From Streptomyces sp. 11x1 (GTDB lineage Bacteria; Actinomycetota; Actinomycetes; Streptomycetales; Streptomycetaceae), in the NCBI RefSeq assembly GCF_032598905.1, contig NZ_CP122458.1, positions 8,519,001 to 8,583,000 on the forward strand: a DNA stretch of 64,000 nucleotides, given 5' to 3'. Position 1 is the first letter of the stretch; each line of letters begins with the position of its first letter. The notes under the pieces were generated by a model. The model saw only the letters and a program-made list of their open reading frames with translations. It searched no databases and was not told the DNA's origin. The translations under genes were made by a program, and so were the position numbers. This document shows, piece after piece, positions 39,292-48,081 of this stretch.

Positions 39292-39870
39292 ATGGTTCTC
39301 GGGAGCGACCTCAGGCGGGCGAACGGACGCGGATCCGGGGCGGCGGGACGGGGAACGGCCCTGGCGGCCGCCCTGGTCCTCCTCCTCGCCCCGGCCCTCG
39401 CGGCGTGCAGCGACGACAGCGGTGGCGGCGGTGGCAGCGCCCCGCCGACCCCCACGGTGGAACGGACGGCGAGCGAACCCGCCGAGGAGACCACGAGCGC
39501 GAGCGGACCCGCGGACCCGGCGGCGGCCGAGAAGGAGATCAAGAAGAACTGGAAGGCGTTCTTCGACCCGGGCACCTCGACGGAGGAGAAGCAGGCCGTT
39601 CTGGAGAACGGCGAGAAGATGGGCCCGGTCCTCGCGGCGTTCAGCGGTGACGAGCGGGGCGGGCAGGTCGAGGCGGAGGTCAAGAAGGTCGAGTTCACCT
39701 CCGCGACCGGCGCCGACGTCACGTACACCCTGCTGCTGGAGGGCGCCACGGCGCTGCCGGACGCGGCGGGCACGGCCGTCGAGCAGGACGGCACCTGGAA
39801 GGTGTCCGTCAAGACCCTGTGCGGGCTGGTCGCGCTGAGCGGCAATGCGACACCGGGCCCGGGCTGCTGA
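39292..39870 (+). CDS. Lipoprotein with MTB12-like C-terminal domain
   Basis: The 192-residue product has a lipoprotein signal ending LAAC (Cys about 39), a Gly/Thr/Pro linker and a globular domain (residues 80-190) similar in pattern to the mycobacterial secreted antigen MTB12: NWKAFFDPGTSTEEKQAVLE, FTSATGADVTYTLLL, DGTWKVSVKTLCGLVAL. The function of this fold is unknown; it is exported. ATG 39292 was chosen, though GTG 39283 is also in frame. It overlaps the next gene by 26 bases, suggesting that both proteins act together at the cell surface. Confidence 0.82.
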   Translation: MVLGSDLRRANGRGSGAAGRGTALAAALVLLLAPALAACSDDSGGGGGSAPPTPTVERTASEPAEETTSASGPADPAAAEKEIKKNWKAFFDPGTSTEEKQAVLENGEKMGPVLAAFSGDERGGQVEAEVKKVEFTSATGADVTYTLLLEGATALPDAAGTAVEQDGTWKVSVKTLCGLVALSGNATPGPGC

Positions 39871-41137
39871 GACGGCCGCCGCCGGCCTGCTGCTCCTGCT
39901 GGCCACGGCCTGCGGCAGCCGGCTCCCGGAGAGCGACTTCGAGCGGGGGAGCGCCACGTCCGCCCCGTCGAGCCGTGAGCCGCTGCGCGTCGGGATCATC
40001 ACCAGCGTCACCAGCCCGGTCGGCGGCACGGCGTTCACCGGGCCGCGCGACGGCGCGAAGGCCTGGTTCGCCGCGCTCAACGCGCGCGGCGGCATCGACG
40101 GCCGCCGCGTCGAGGTGCGGGAGTGCGACGACGGGGGCAGCGGTGTCGGCAACAACGAGTGCGTGCACCGGCTCGTCGAGGAGGACGGAGTGGTGGCGCT
40201 GGTCGCCACCACCGCCCTCGACTACGCGGGCGCCGCCCGGGTCGCACGCGCGCGCGTGCCGGACATCGGGGGCCAGCCCATCGGACCGGCGTACGACACG
40301 TACCCGTATCTGTACAGCGTCTACGGCAGCCTCGCGCCCCGGGACGGCACGACCGGCTGGGACGGGAAGCAGTACGGCGGCACCGAGGTCTACCGCTATT
40401 TCAAGCGTGAGCACGGCGCCCGCACCGCCGCCGTCGTCTCCTACAACCAGTCGGCGTCGGCCGCCTACGCCCGTCTGATCGTCCAGGGGTTGAAGGCCGA
40501 GGGGTACCAAGTGGTCACCGAGCAGGTCGACTTCGCGCTGCCCAACTTCCGGGCGGCCGCCGCCGACATCAAGGAGCGGGGCGCCGACCTGGTCTTCGAC
40601 GCCATCGACGGCCACGGCAACGCCCGGCTCTGCCAGGCGATGGACGAGGTGGGGGCCGAGGCCACCGCCAAGGTCACCAACGTCCAGAACTGGACCTCCG
40701 CGGTCGCCGAGGAGTACAAGGACGCCCCGCGCTGCCGCAACGCCCTGTGGGCCACCGGCTCCAGCCGCAACCACGCGGACGTCGGCGACCCGGCCGTACG
40801 GGAGTTCCAGGACGCGACGAAGGACCTGAAGACGCACTCCCAGTGGCAGTTGGAGGGCTGGGCTGCCGCGATGTGGTTCACGGACGCGGCGAGATCGTGC
40901 GCGGGGAGCGCGGAGGGCGTCACCCGCGCGTGCGTCGACCGGTTCATGAACCGCGACGAGCCCTACAGCGCCGACGGGCTGCTCGTCCCCGTCCGTTTCG
41001 AGCGGCTCGCCGAGCCGCCGACGACGCGCCGGACCTGTGTGTCGGTGGCCCGCTGGCGGGACGGCGAGGGGTGGGTGAGCCAGGGCGACATGAACGACAC
41101 CTGCTTCGACGTTCCCCAACTTCCCTACAGCCCCTGA
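39845..41137 (+). CDS. ABC transporter substrate-binding lipoprotein, LivJ type
   Basis: A 430-residue Peripla_BP_6-type binding protein with a lipoprotein signal (LLLLLATAC, Cys about 23). The mature part begins LRVGIITSVTSPVGGTAFTG and shows typical elements: GARTAAVVSYNQSASAAYAR, GADLVFDAIDGHGNARLC, DAPRCRNALWATG and a final disulfide-prone Cys-rich end (CVSVARWRDGEGWVSQGDMN). It lies divergently from the LivHMG/LivF genes and is the likely binding subunit. Ligand specificity is unknown. It begins inside the preceding lipoprotein gene. Confidence 0.9.
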   Translation: MRHRARAAETAAAGLLLLLATACGSRLPESDFERGSATSAPSSREPLRVGIITSVTSPVGGTAFTGPRDGAKAWFAALNARGGIDGRRVEVRECDDGGSGVGNNECVHRLVEEDGVVALVATTALDYAGAARVARARVPDIGGQPIGPAYDTYPYLYSVYGSLAPRDGTTGWDGKQYGGTEVYRYFKREHGARTAAVVSYNQSASAAYARLIVQGLKAEGYQVVTEQVDFALPNFRAAAADIKERGADLVFDAIDGHGNARLCQAMDEVGAEATAKVTNVQNWTSAVAEEYKDAPRCRNALWATGSSRNHADVGDPAVREFQDATKDLKTHSQWQLEGWAAAMWFTDAARSCAGSAEGVTRACVDRFMNRDEPYSADGLLVPVRFERLAEPPTTRRTCVSVARWRDGEGWVSQGDMNDTCFDVPQLPYSP

Positions 41138-41182
41138 TGCGTGATGAGGCGAACGGGTTGCCTCTTCCGGCTATCGATCGGA

Positions 41183-41223
41183 CAACCGTTCAAAAACAAG
41201 TTGATGATGACGTCCAACCGTTC
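41183..41223. repeat. Direct repeat pair upstream of a glycosyltransferase gene
   Basis: CAACCGTTC is present at 41183-41191 and 41215-41223. The 32-base spacing is about three helical turns, so both copies lie on one DNA face. They are about 90-120 bases before ATG 41310. Confidence 0.5.
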
Positions 41224-41309
41224 CCGGGGAGGCCGGGTCTAACCGTACGGCGCTGGACCAGCAGCACCATTGACGGATGACCAGGTAAAGCAGGGGGTTC
41301 GGGGGACGC

Positions 41310-42569
41310 ATGCACATTTCTTTCCTGATACACAACGCGTACGGGATCGGGGGAACGATCCGCACGACGTACAACCTGGCGAACACCCTGGCCGAACAGC
41401 ACGACGTGGAGATCGTCTCCGTCTTCCGCCACCGTGACGAGCCGGTGTTCGACGTCGATCCGCGGGTGCGGCTGCGCGGGCTCGTCGACATCCGGGAGGG
41501 CGGCGCCGACGAGGGCCACGCCGACCTGGACCGCCCCGCCAAGGCCTTCCCGCGCGCCGAGGGCCGCTACGGGCAGTACAGCGTCATGACCGACCGGCGC
41601 ATCGCCGAGCACCTCGCCTCGGTCGACGCCGACGTCCTGGTCGGCACCCGGCCCGGACTGAACGTGCACATGGCGAAGCAGGCCCGTCGTGGCCCCATCC
41701 GCGTCGGCCAGGAACACCTCACGCTCGACAGTCACTCACCGGCCCTGCGCGCCACCCTGCGCGGCGTCTACCCGAGGCTCGACGCCCTCACCACGACCAC
41801 CGAGGCCGACGCGCGCGCCTACGGCTCGAAGATGCGGCTGCCCGGCGTCCGCGTCCAGGCCGTGCCCAACCCGGTGCCCGCACCCGGCATCGACCCGGCG
41901 GACGGCACCGGCAAGTGGGTCGTCGCCGCCGGACGGCTCGCCCCGGTCAAGCGGTACGACCTGCTGATCAAGGCCTTCGACAAGGTGTGCGAGGAGCGGC
42001 CCGACTGGCGCCTCAGGATCTACGGCGGCGGCAAGCAGAAGGACAAACTCCGCGCCCTCGTCGACAAGTTGGGCCTCTACAACCACGTCTACCTGATGGG
42101 TCCCGCCAACCCCATCGAGCCCGAGTGGGCCAAGGGCTCCGTCGCCGCCGTCACCTCCAGCCTGGAGTCGTTCGGCATGACGATCGTCGAGGCCATGCGC
42201 TGCGGGCTCCCGGTGGTCTCCACCAACTGCCCGCACGGCCCCGGCGAGATCATCGACGACGGCGTCGACGGCCGCCTGGTCAAGGTCGGCAGCGTCAAGG
42301 CCATCGCCGACGGTCTCCTGGAGCTCATCAACGACGACGACCGGCGTCAGCAGATGGCGCACGCCGCGCTCAAGGACTCCGAGCGCTTCGACCCGTCCCG
42401 TATCGCCGAGCGTTACGAGACGCTCTTCGGCGACCTCGTCGCCCGCGGCGGTGCCTCCTCGGCGGGCCGGATGCGCGGCTCACTGCACCGCACCCGTGGC
42501 GCTCTGCTCGGTGGGGCGTACGCCGTTCGGGATGCCGGACGCGCCCTCAAGAAGGGGCGCACCGCATGA
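41310..42569 (+). CDS. GT4-family glycosyltransferase
   Basis: The 419-residue protein is a GT-B transferase: HISFLIHNAYGIGGTIRTTY at the N-terminus, a acceptor domain with DALTTTTEADARAYGS, and the donor domain with VVAAGRLAPVKRYDLLIKAF, LRIYGGGKQKDKLRAL, VYLMGPANPIEPEW and the E-x7-E-type SSLESFGMTIVEAMRCGLPV. A basic C-terminal tail follows residue 385. It is followed by a companion gene with overlapping ATGATGA. This pair, with a small regulator downstream, is a recurring Streptomyces arrangement probably for surface polysaccharide or glycoprotein work; the product is unknown. Confidence 0.9.
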   Translation: MHISFLIHNAYGIGGTIRTTYNLANTLAEQHDVEIVSVFRHRDEPVFDVDPRVRLRGLVDIREGGADEGHADLDRPAKAFPRAEGRYGQYSVMTDRRIAEHLASVDADVLVGTRPGLNVHMAKQARRGPIRVGQEHLTLDSHSPALRATLRGVYPRLDALTTTTEADARAYGSKMRLPGVRVQAVPNPVPAPGIDPADGTGKWVVAAGRLAPVKRYDLLIKAFDKVCEERPDWRLRIYGGGKQKDKLRALVDKLGLYNHVYLMGPANPIEPEWAKGSVAAVTSSLESFGMTIVEAMRCGLPVVSTNCPHGPGEIIDDGVDGRLVKVGSVKAIADGLLELINDDDRRQQMAHAALKDSERFDPSRIAERYETLFGDLVARGGASSAGRMRGSLHRTRGALLGGAYAVRDAGRALKKGRTA

Positions 42570-43405
42570 TGACGCTGGCTCCGCAGCCGCCCACGCACAG
42601 CGACGACCAGGAGGACAGGGCCACGACCCGCCGCACCGACTGCGTGGCCGACTTCGCGGGCGGCCTGACCTTCGAGGTCCCCGACCACACTGCGTCCGGC
42701 CCCGCCCAGCTGCTCCTCGTCCGTCGCGACGACGACCAGCGGGTGCGGCTGCCCCTCACCCCGGCCGGCGACGGCCGGCTGAGGGCCGCGCTGCCGAGCA
42801 GCGTGCACGTCCCCGAGGGCTTGTGGGACGTCTACCTGGAGGCGGCCGAGGGCGAGCCCCGGCGCCTGGCCCCGGGCGTCAACGACCTGCGCTCCCTCGT
42901 CGACCGCGCACCGGCCGCCTCGGCGGAGGGGATCGTCGTCCGCATTCCGTACGGCACCAAGCACGGCAACCTCAGCATCCGCAGCTGGGAGCGCTCCCCG
43001 CACGCCGAGGCCGGCGCACTGCACATCGGCGACGGACGTCTGGAGGTGACCGCCCGGCTGTACGGCACCGAGGCCACGGCCGACGGGTACGCCGAGCTCA
43101 CCGACCAGAACGGCGTGCTGGCCGCCGTACGGACCGACCTCACCGCGCACGACGACCGGGGAGAGGTCCGCTTCACCGTGACCTACGGCGACCTGCGCCC
43201 CGGCCACTGGGACCTGTGGCTACGGCCCCGGGGCGGGGACGGCCCGAAGGCGCGCGTCGCACGGCTGCTCGACGACGTCGTCGACAAGCACCCGGTCTTC
43301 GTCTACCCCAGGACCCGTGCCGAGTCGGCGCAGGGCCCGGTGGAGGGCGAGCCGTACTACACGGCCCGCAACGACCTCTCCGTGACGGTCGTCGCCGCCC
43401 CGTGA
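42566..43405 (+). CDS. Conserved hypothetical companion of the glycosyltransferase
   Basis: The 279-residue protein has a beta-rich pattern with repeated strand modules (AQLLLVRRDDDQRVRLPLTP, LRAALPSSVHVPEGLWDVYL, GEVRFTVTYGDLRPGHWDLW), suggesting two immunoglobulin-like or jelly-roll domains. No catalytic motif or signal peptide is evident. The ATG at 42566 overlaps the upstream stop, so it is made with the transferase. Related genes are sometimes labelled transferase, but I see no transferase motif. It could be an accessory binding protein. Confidence 0.78.
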   Translation: MMTLAPQPPTHSDDQEDRATTRRTDCVADFAGGLTFEVPDHTASGPAQLLLVRRDDDQRVRLPLTPAGDGRLRAALPSSVHVPEGLWDVYLEAAEGEPRRLAPGVNDLRSLVDRAPAASAEGIVVRIPYGTKHGNLSIRSWERSPHAEAGALHIGDGRLEVTARLYGTEATADGYAELTDQNGVLAAVRTDLTAHDDRGEVRFTVTYGDLRPGHWDLWLRPRGGDGPKARVARLLDDVVDKHPVFVYPRTRAESAQGPVEGEPYYTARNDLSVTVVAAP

Positions 43406-43410
43406 AACCG

Positions 43411-43449
43411 GCCGGCGGTCGAGGACACTCCCTGTCCTCGACCGCTGGC
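43411..43449 (+). promoter_or_regulatory. Long dyad covering the promoter of the WYL regulator
   Basis: Arms 43411-43427 (GCCGGCGGTCGAGGACA) and 43433-43449 pair over 17 bp with one G-T pair around a five-base loop. CAGACT at 43449-43454 is a -10-like element seven bases before ATG 43462. The dyad therefore overlaps the -35 to -10 region and also follows the previous gene by five bases, so it can act as operator, terminator or both. Confidence 0.65.
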
Positions 43450-43461
43450 AGACTCGCCCCC

Positions 43462-44472
43462 ATGTTGGAGACATCGGCACGGCTCCTGAGGCTGCTCTCG
43501 CTGCTGCAGGCCCACCGCGAATGGTCCGGCCCGGAACTCGCCGACCGGCTCGGCGTCACCGCGCGCACGGTCCGCAGGGACGTCGACCGGCTGCGCGAAC
43601 TGGGCTACCCGGTCAACGCCAGCCCCGGCACCGGCGGCGGCTACCAACTCGGCGCCGGCGCCGAACTGCCGCCGCTGCTCCTCGACGACGAGGAAGCGGT
43701 CGCGGTGGCCGTCGGGCTGCGCTCGGCCGCCGGCCAGGGCATCGACGGCATCGGCGAGTCCTCCGTACGCGCCCTCGCCAAGCTCGAACAGGTGCTGCCG
43801 AGCCGGCTGCGCCGCAGGGTGGGCGCCCTGAACGCCTTCACCGTCCCGCTGATGCGCGGCCCGCAGCTCTCCGCCGTCGACCCGGCGGTCCTCACCGAGC
43901 TCGCGAACGCCTGCCGGGACGCCGAGCGGCTGCGGTTCGAGTACCGCGACCACGGGGGCACCGCCACCCGCCGGACCGTCGAGCCGCACCGTCTGGTGTG
44001 CACCGAGCGCCGCTGGTACCTGGTCGCCTGGGACGTCGACCGCGCCGACTGGCGCACCTTCCGCGTCGACCGCGTCACGCCCAAGCCGCCCCACGGGCCG
44101 CGCTTCCCGCCCCGCGAGCCACCGGCCGAGGACCTCGCCGCGTACGTCTCCAAAGGCGTCTCCCGGGGCGCGTACGCCTCGCAGGCCGTCGTACGGCTGC
44201 TGGTGCCCCTCCACGAGGCCGCCGAGCGGATCTCGCCCTCGGCGGGCACCCTGGAGCCCTACGACGAGCACAGCTGTCTGCTGCGCACCGGTGCCCCCAG
44301 CCTCGACGTGATGGCCATCCACGTGATGATGACCGGCGTCGACTTCGAGGTCGTCGAACCGGAGGGGCTGACCGAGACCGTCAGGACCCTTCGGGACCGC
44401 CTGTCGGCCGCTCTTGACCGAACCGGGGGTGCGGTGTCCGCTCCTGGCCCCTCCGGGTCTGCGGCGGGGTGA
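43462..44472 (+). CDS. WYL-domain transcriptional regulator
   Basis: The 336-residue protein has an N-terminal winged helix ([40 protein letters not shown]) and a WYL ligand domain with [40 protein letters not shown]; the conserved W-Y-L triad is visible. A WCX-like C-terminal part ends near residue 310, then a Pro/Ser tail. WYL proteins often sense nucleic-acid or small-molecule ligands. There is no Shine-Dalgarno sequence, but a -10 motif lies seven bases before the ATG, implying a leaderless message. The end overlaps the ctaD end by 92 bases on the other strand. Confidence 0.9.
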   Translation: MLETSARLLRLLSLLQAHREWSGPELADRLGVTARTVRRDVDRLRELGYPVNASPGTGGGYQLGAGAELPPLLLDDEEAVAVAVGLRSAAGQGIDGIGESSVRALAKLEQVLPSRLRRRVGALNAFTVPLMRGPQLSAVDPAVLTELANACRDAERLRFEYRDHGGTATRRTVEPHRLVCTERRWYLVAWDVDRADWRTFRVDRVTPKPPHGPRFPPREPPAEDLAAYVSKGVSRGAYASQAVVRLLVPLHEAAERISPSAGTLEPYDEHSCLLRTGAPSLDVMAIHVMMTGVDFEVVEPEGLTETVRTLRDRLSAALDRTGGAVSAPGPSGSAAG

Positions 44473-46111
44473 TCGCCGCGAACCTCGGATGGTGCAGGTC
44501 GAACGCCGGGGACTCGGAACGCACCCGGGGCAGCGTCACGAAGTTGTGGCGCGGCGGCGGACACGAGGTCGCCCACTCCAGCGACCGGCCGTAGCCCCAC
44601 GGGTCGTCCACGTCGACCTTCACGCCGTACCGGGAGGTCTTCCAGACGTTGTAGAGGAACGGCAGCGTGGACAGGCCCAGCAGGAAGGAGCCGATCGTCG
44701 AGACCGTGTTGAGGGCCGTGAACCCGTCGGCGGCCAGATAGTCCGCGTACCGCCGGGGCATGCCCTCGGCGCCCAGCCAGTGCTGCACCAGGAACGTGGT
44801 GTGGAACCCGACGAAGAGTGTCCAGAACTGGATCTTGCCGAGCCGTTCGTCGAGCAGCTTCCCGGTGAACTTCGGCCACCAGAAGGAGAACCCCGCGAAG
44901 GTGGCGAAGACGACCGTGCCGAAGACGACGTAGTGGAAGTGCGCGACCACGAAGTACGAGTCGGTGACGTGGAAGTCCATGGGCGGCGAGGCCAGGATGA
45001 CCCCGGTCAGCCCGCCGAGGAGGAACGACACCAGGAAGCCGGTCGCCCACAGCATCGGTGTCTCGAAGGACAGCGAGCCCTTCAGCATCGTCCCCGTCCA
45101 GTTGAAGAACTTCACCCCCGTCGGCACGGCGATCAGGAAGCTCATGAACGAGAAGAACGGCAGCAGCACCGCGCCCGTGGCGAACATGTGGTGCGCCCAC
45201 ACCACCACCGACAGCCCGGTGATCGCCATCGTCGCCCCGACCAGCGTCAGATAGCCGAAGATCGGCTTGCGGCTGAAGACCGGGATGATCTCAGTGATGA
45301 TCCCGAAGAAGGGCAGGGCGATGATGTAGACCTCCGGGTGCCCGAAGAACCAGAAGAGGTGCTGCCACAGCAGCGCGCCGCCGTTGGCCGCGTCGAAGAC
45401 CTGCGAGCCGAACCGCCGGTCCGCCTCCAGGACCAGCAACGCGGCGGCGAGCACCGGGAACGCCATCAGGATCAGGATCGACGTGAACAGCGTGTTCCAG
45501 GTGAAGATCGGCATCCGGAACATCGTCATCCCGGGGGCACGCATCCCGATGATCGTGGTCAGGAAGTTCACCGCGCCGAGGATCGTCCCGAACCCGGACA
45601 GCGCCAGCCCCATGATCCACATGTCGGCCCCGATCCCCGGCGACCGTTCCGCGCTGTTCAGCGGCGCGTAGGCGAACCACCCGAAGTCGGCGGGCCCCGT
45701 GGGCACCAGCAGCGAGCCCAGCACGATCAGTCCGCCGAACAGGAACAGCCAGTACGACAGCATGTTCAGCCGGGGGAAGGCGACATCGGGCGCACCGATC
45801 TGGAGCGGCATGATCTCGTTGGCGAACCCGGCGAAGGTCGGGGTCGCGAAGAGCAGCAGCATGATCGTGCCGTGCAGGGTGAACAACTGGTTGAACTGCT
45901 CGTTGTCCACGATCTGGGTGCCCGGCCGGGCCAGCTCGGCACGCATCACCAGCGCCATCAGACCGGCCGCCAGGAAGAACAGGAAGGACGTCACCAGGTA
46001 GAGGTGGCCGATCTTCTTGTGGTCGGTCGTGGTCAGCCAGTCGACCACCAGCCGCCCCGGCGTCTTCGCCCCCGCGGGTCGCGCCGGCGCCTGTGCGGTC
46101 TCGGTCCCCAT
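44381..46111 (-). CDS. ctaD: Cytochrome c oxidase subunit I
   Basis: CtaD is the catalytic subunit of the aa3 oxidase. The 576-residue protein has 12 transmembrane helices and all hallmark residues: [16 protein letters not shown] with a heme a ligand His, [11 protein letters not shown] (CuB His and the cross-linked Tyr), [10 protein letters not shown] (CuB His pair) and [12 protein letters not shown] (heme ligands). The start with AAGGGG six bases upstream is preferred over the longer frame. The C-terminal tail is long and hydrophilic and overlaps the convergent WYL gene. No ctaC, ctaE or ctaF is nearby, so this is a stand-alone copy, probably a second ctaD of the genome. Confidence 0.95.
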   Translation of the reverse strand: MGTETAQAPARPAGAKTPGRLVVDWLTTTDHKKIGHLYLVTSFLFFLAAGLMALVMRAELARPGTQIVDNEQFNQLFTLHGTIMLLLFATPTFAGFANEIMPLQIGAPDVAFPRLNMLSYWLFLFGGLIVLGSLLVPTGPADFGWFAYAPLNSAERSPGIGADMWIMGLALSGFGTILGAVNFLTTIIGMRAPGMTMFRMPIFTWNTLFTSILILMAFPVLAAALLVLEADRRFGSQVFDAANGGALLWQHLFWFFGHPEVYIIALPFFGIITEIIPVFSRKPIFGYLTLVGATMAITGLSVVVWAHHMFATGAVLLPFFSFMSFLIAVPTGVKFFNWTGTMLKGSLSFETPMLWATGFLVSFLLGGLTGVILASPPMDFHVTDSYFVVAHFHYVVFGTVVFATFAGFSFWWPKFTGKLLDERLGKIQFWTLFVGFHTTFLVQHWLGAEGMPRRYADYLAADGFTALNTVSTIGSFLLGLSTLPFLYNVWKTSRYGVKVDVDDPWGYGRSLEWATSCPPPRHNFVTLPRVRSESPAFDLHHPRFAAITPPQTRRGQERTPHPRFGQERPTGGPEGS

Positions 46112-46495
46112 CGCTCGCCCCTTCGCTGCCGCGTCCTGGGCCCGTGATGCACGCACGCCATGATGCGCGTGCCCCGGTCGCTCCGACAGGGGGCGTACGG
46201 CGGAAGTGTGTGGGAACCGTGTATTTCCCATGAGGTGGGGGCTTCCGGGAGCCGTCCGGGAATCGGTGGGAAAAGGCTGGACATGCACCGGACACACACG
46301 GCCCCGGACATGCTTTCCGACGGGCTATTCGCGATGGTGTCGAAGCGCCCGGGAATTACGTTCGACAGCACGCGGTAGGCGTAAGGAACCGCTCGTACGT
46401 GTGACTGCGTTGGGCCGAAACGGGTGTCGTGGTTCTGTGACAGAAGCGTGACTGCGGGGGGACAGCGGGGCCCCGGGCCGCCTACCGTGGCGGTC
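46112..46495. other. Divergent regulatory interval upstream of ctaD
   Basis: No gene is seen. TGGGAA (46211-46216) and TTCCCA (46225-46230) form a dyad with eight-base spacer, about 100 bases upstream of ctaD. TACCGT at 46483-46488 lies seven bases before ATG 46496 and may be the -10 of a leaderless message for the small gene. Confidence 0.4.
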
Positions 46496-46711
46496 ATGGC
46501 ACCCTTTCCCACCCCTTCCGAAGAGCCCCGGGACGACCCCGACGCCTACGTCGGTCTGGAGGCGTCGCAGGCCGAGCGCCGCGCCGCCGACCGCGGCTGG
46601 TCCACGGTCAGAAAGCTGCCGCCGGGCGCGATCATCACCATGGAGTACCGCTTCGGCCGACTGAACCTGGAGGTCGAGGAGGGCCGGGTGAAGCGAGCCT
46701 GGAAGGGCTGA
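46496..46711 (+). CDS. Small protease-inhibitor-like protein (I78 family)
   Basis: The 71-residue protein reads ASQAERRAADRGWSTVRKLP, then PGAIITMEYRFGRLNLEVEE and a last R-V-K-R segment. This is the pattern of I78/potato-inhibitor-I-like small proteins, in which a buried Trp/Arg core supports an exposed inhibitory loop around the PPGAIIT segment. There is no signal peptide, so a cytoplasmic role is expected. A -10 element next to the ATG suggests leaderless translation. A perfect hairpin follows. Confidence 0.75.
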   Translation: MAPFPTPSEEPRDDPDAYVGLEASQAERRAADRGWSTVRKLPPGAIITMEYRFGRLNLEVEEGRVKRAWKG

Positions 46712-46734
46712 ACCCGAGCGTCAGGCCGAGGACG

Positions 46735-46772
46735 GGCGAAGGCCCGGCTCCCCTCGGAGCCGGGCCTTCGCC
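46735..46772. terminator. Bidirectional terminator
   Basis: A perfect 16-bp stem (46735-46750 GGCGAAGGCCCGGCTC with 46757-46772) has a six-base loop. It separates the small I78-like gene from the convergent PAP2 gene. Confidence 0.9.
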
Positions 46773-46815
46773 GTGCGGGGCATGGGCTGTGCGTACCGGG
46801 TCCCGCTGTCTCGTG

Positions 46816-47853
46816 TCAGCCGCCCGCGACCGGTCGGGCCGAGGCCGCGTTGCGGCCCACCCGGTCCGCGTGGGGCGGCCGCCGGGTGCCGAGCGGAGTC
46901 ACCGGGGTCCGCTCCGACCTGGTCAGATGTGGGCCGGGGGCCAGATGCAGCGGCACGATCGGGGGATGGGCGGCACGGGCCGCGATGCCGGTCTCCCGGG
47001 CGCTCGCCGGCTCCTCGGTGGACGCCCGCAGCGGGGCCGGGCCCACGGCGGGCGTCGGCGCGGACACCGGGGCGGGTGCCGGGGCGGGTGTCGCACGACG
47101 GTCGCGCCAGGTGTCCCGCAGCGAGAAGAGCCACACCTCGGCGCGGGCGATCAGCGGCTCGAACCAGGGCAGCGCCAGCATGATCAGCAGGCCGGCCGCC
47201 CAGCCCAGCAGGACGTCGCTCAACCAGTGCGTACCGAGGTAGACGGTGGTGAGACCGACGCCGAGCGAGATCACGGCGGACAGCGCCGACAGCCAGCGCC
47301 TGGCTCTCGGCGTGGACGCCAGATAGGCCAGGATGCCCCAGGTCACCACGGCGTTGGCGGTGTGTCCCGAAGGAAATATGTCGCCGCCCAGCCACATCTC
47401 GTTGGAGCCGATCTCGGTGGCGTAGTGCGGGCCGAGCCGGCCCATGCCCAGCTTGGCGGCGCCGACGGTGATGTTGAGCAGCAGCAGCGAGACGCCGAGC
47501 GCGAGCATCGGCCGCAGGGTGTGCTGTCTCCAGGAGCGCCAGCCCAGCCAAGCGGCGACCATCACGGCGGTGGGGCCGCGCTGGCCCAGGACGACGTAGT
47601 AGTCCAGGAAGGCATGGATCTGCTGCCACTGCTGGTACGGCCGGAAGAACATGATCTGCCAGTCGAGCCGGACCAGCCAGGAGGTGACGACGACGGCCCA
47701 CACGATGGCGACGTAGAAGGCCAGGGTGGAGGCGAACAGCACCACCCGGTGGCGGGTCATCACCGGTACATCGATGTGGGCCGGTCGTTCCGGCTCACGG
47801 TCCAGCCTGGAGAGGACCCGGTCCAGACGGGTCGGCTTTAGTTCGGTACGCAC
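46816..47853 (-). CDS. PAP2-family membrane phosphatase
   Basis: The 345-residue protein has about six transmembrane helices and the PAP2 catalytic segments. Motif 1 is KLGMGRLGP, where the usual final Arg of K-x6-R-P is Gly; motif 2 is FPSGHTANAV with Ser-Gly-His; motif 3 is VYLGTHWLSD with catalytic His and Asp but without the standard S-R pair. Related actinobacterial proteins share this variant. Dephosphorylation of a lipid phosphate or undecaprenyl-type carrier is likely. The C-terminal 110 residues are Pro/Ala-rich and probably cytoplasmic and disordered. Confidence 0.88.
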   Translation of the reverse strand: MRTELKPTRLDRVLSRLDREPERPAHIDVPVMTRHRVVLFASTLAFYVAIVWAVVVTSWLVRLDWQIMFFRPYQQWQQIHAFLDYYVVLGQRGPTAVMVAAWLGWRSWRQHTLRPMLALGVSLLLLNITVGAAKLGMGRLGPHYATEIGSNEMWLGGDIFPSGHTANAVVTWGILAYLASTPRARRWLSALSAVISLGVGLTTVYLGTHWLSDVLLGWAAGLLIMLALPWFEPLIARAEVWLFSLRDTWRDRRATPAPAPAPVSAPTPAVGPAPLRASTEEPASARETGIAARAAHPPIVPLHLAPGPHLTRSERTPVTPLGTRRPPHADRVGRNAASARPVAGG

Positions 47854-48081
47854 TCAATCGACGTTACAGCGAGTGAGCTCCGACGCGGCGTGAATCACCG
47901 GCTTTGTGATGACGCCGTGATGTGGGATTCCTCTCAGAATGATGTTTATTTCTGCCGAATGGCGAATCGTTGCGCCACTCGGCCTTCAATTCCATGGCCC
48001 AATACTGAGCAGTCGTTTTGCGGCGCTTTTGAATTCGTTCACCGATTGCTCGCGCGGAATTACCCGTCCGCTCGCCGTCCG
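47854..48081. other. AT-richer spacer upstream of the PAP2 gene
   Basis: The interval has markedly lower GC than its flanks (GAATGATGTTTATTTC, TTTTGAATTCGTTC). Open frames within it lack coding character. It probably holds the PAP2 promoter and the terminator of the reverse mannosyltransferase gene. Confidence 0.5.

Noticed and set aside
35889..39650. 1253-codon forward frame opposite the ABC importer
   Set aside because: It is the antisense shadow of the LivHMG fusion; rich in Gly/Arg/Ala/His with no domains or start signals.
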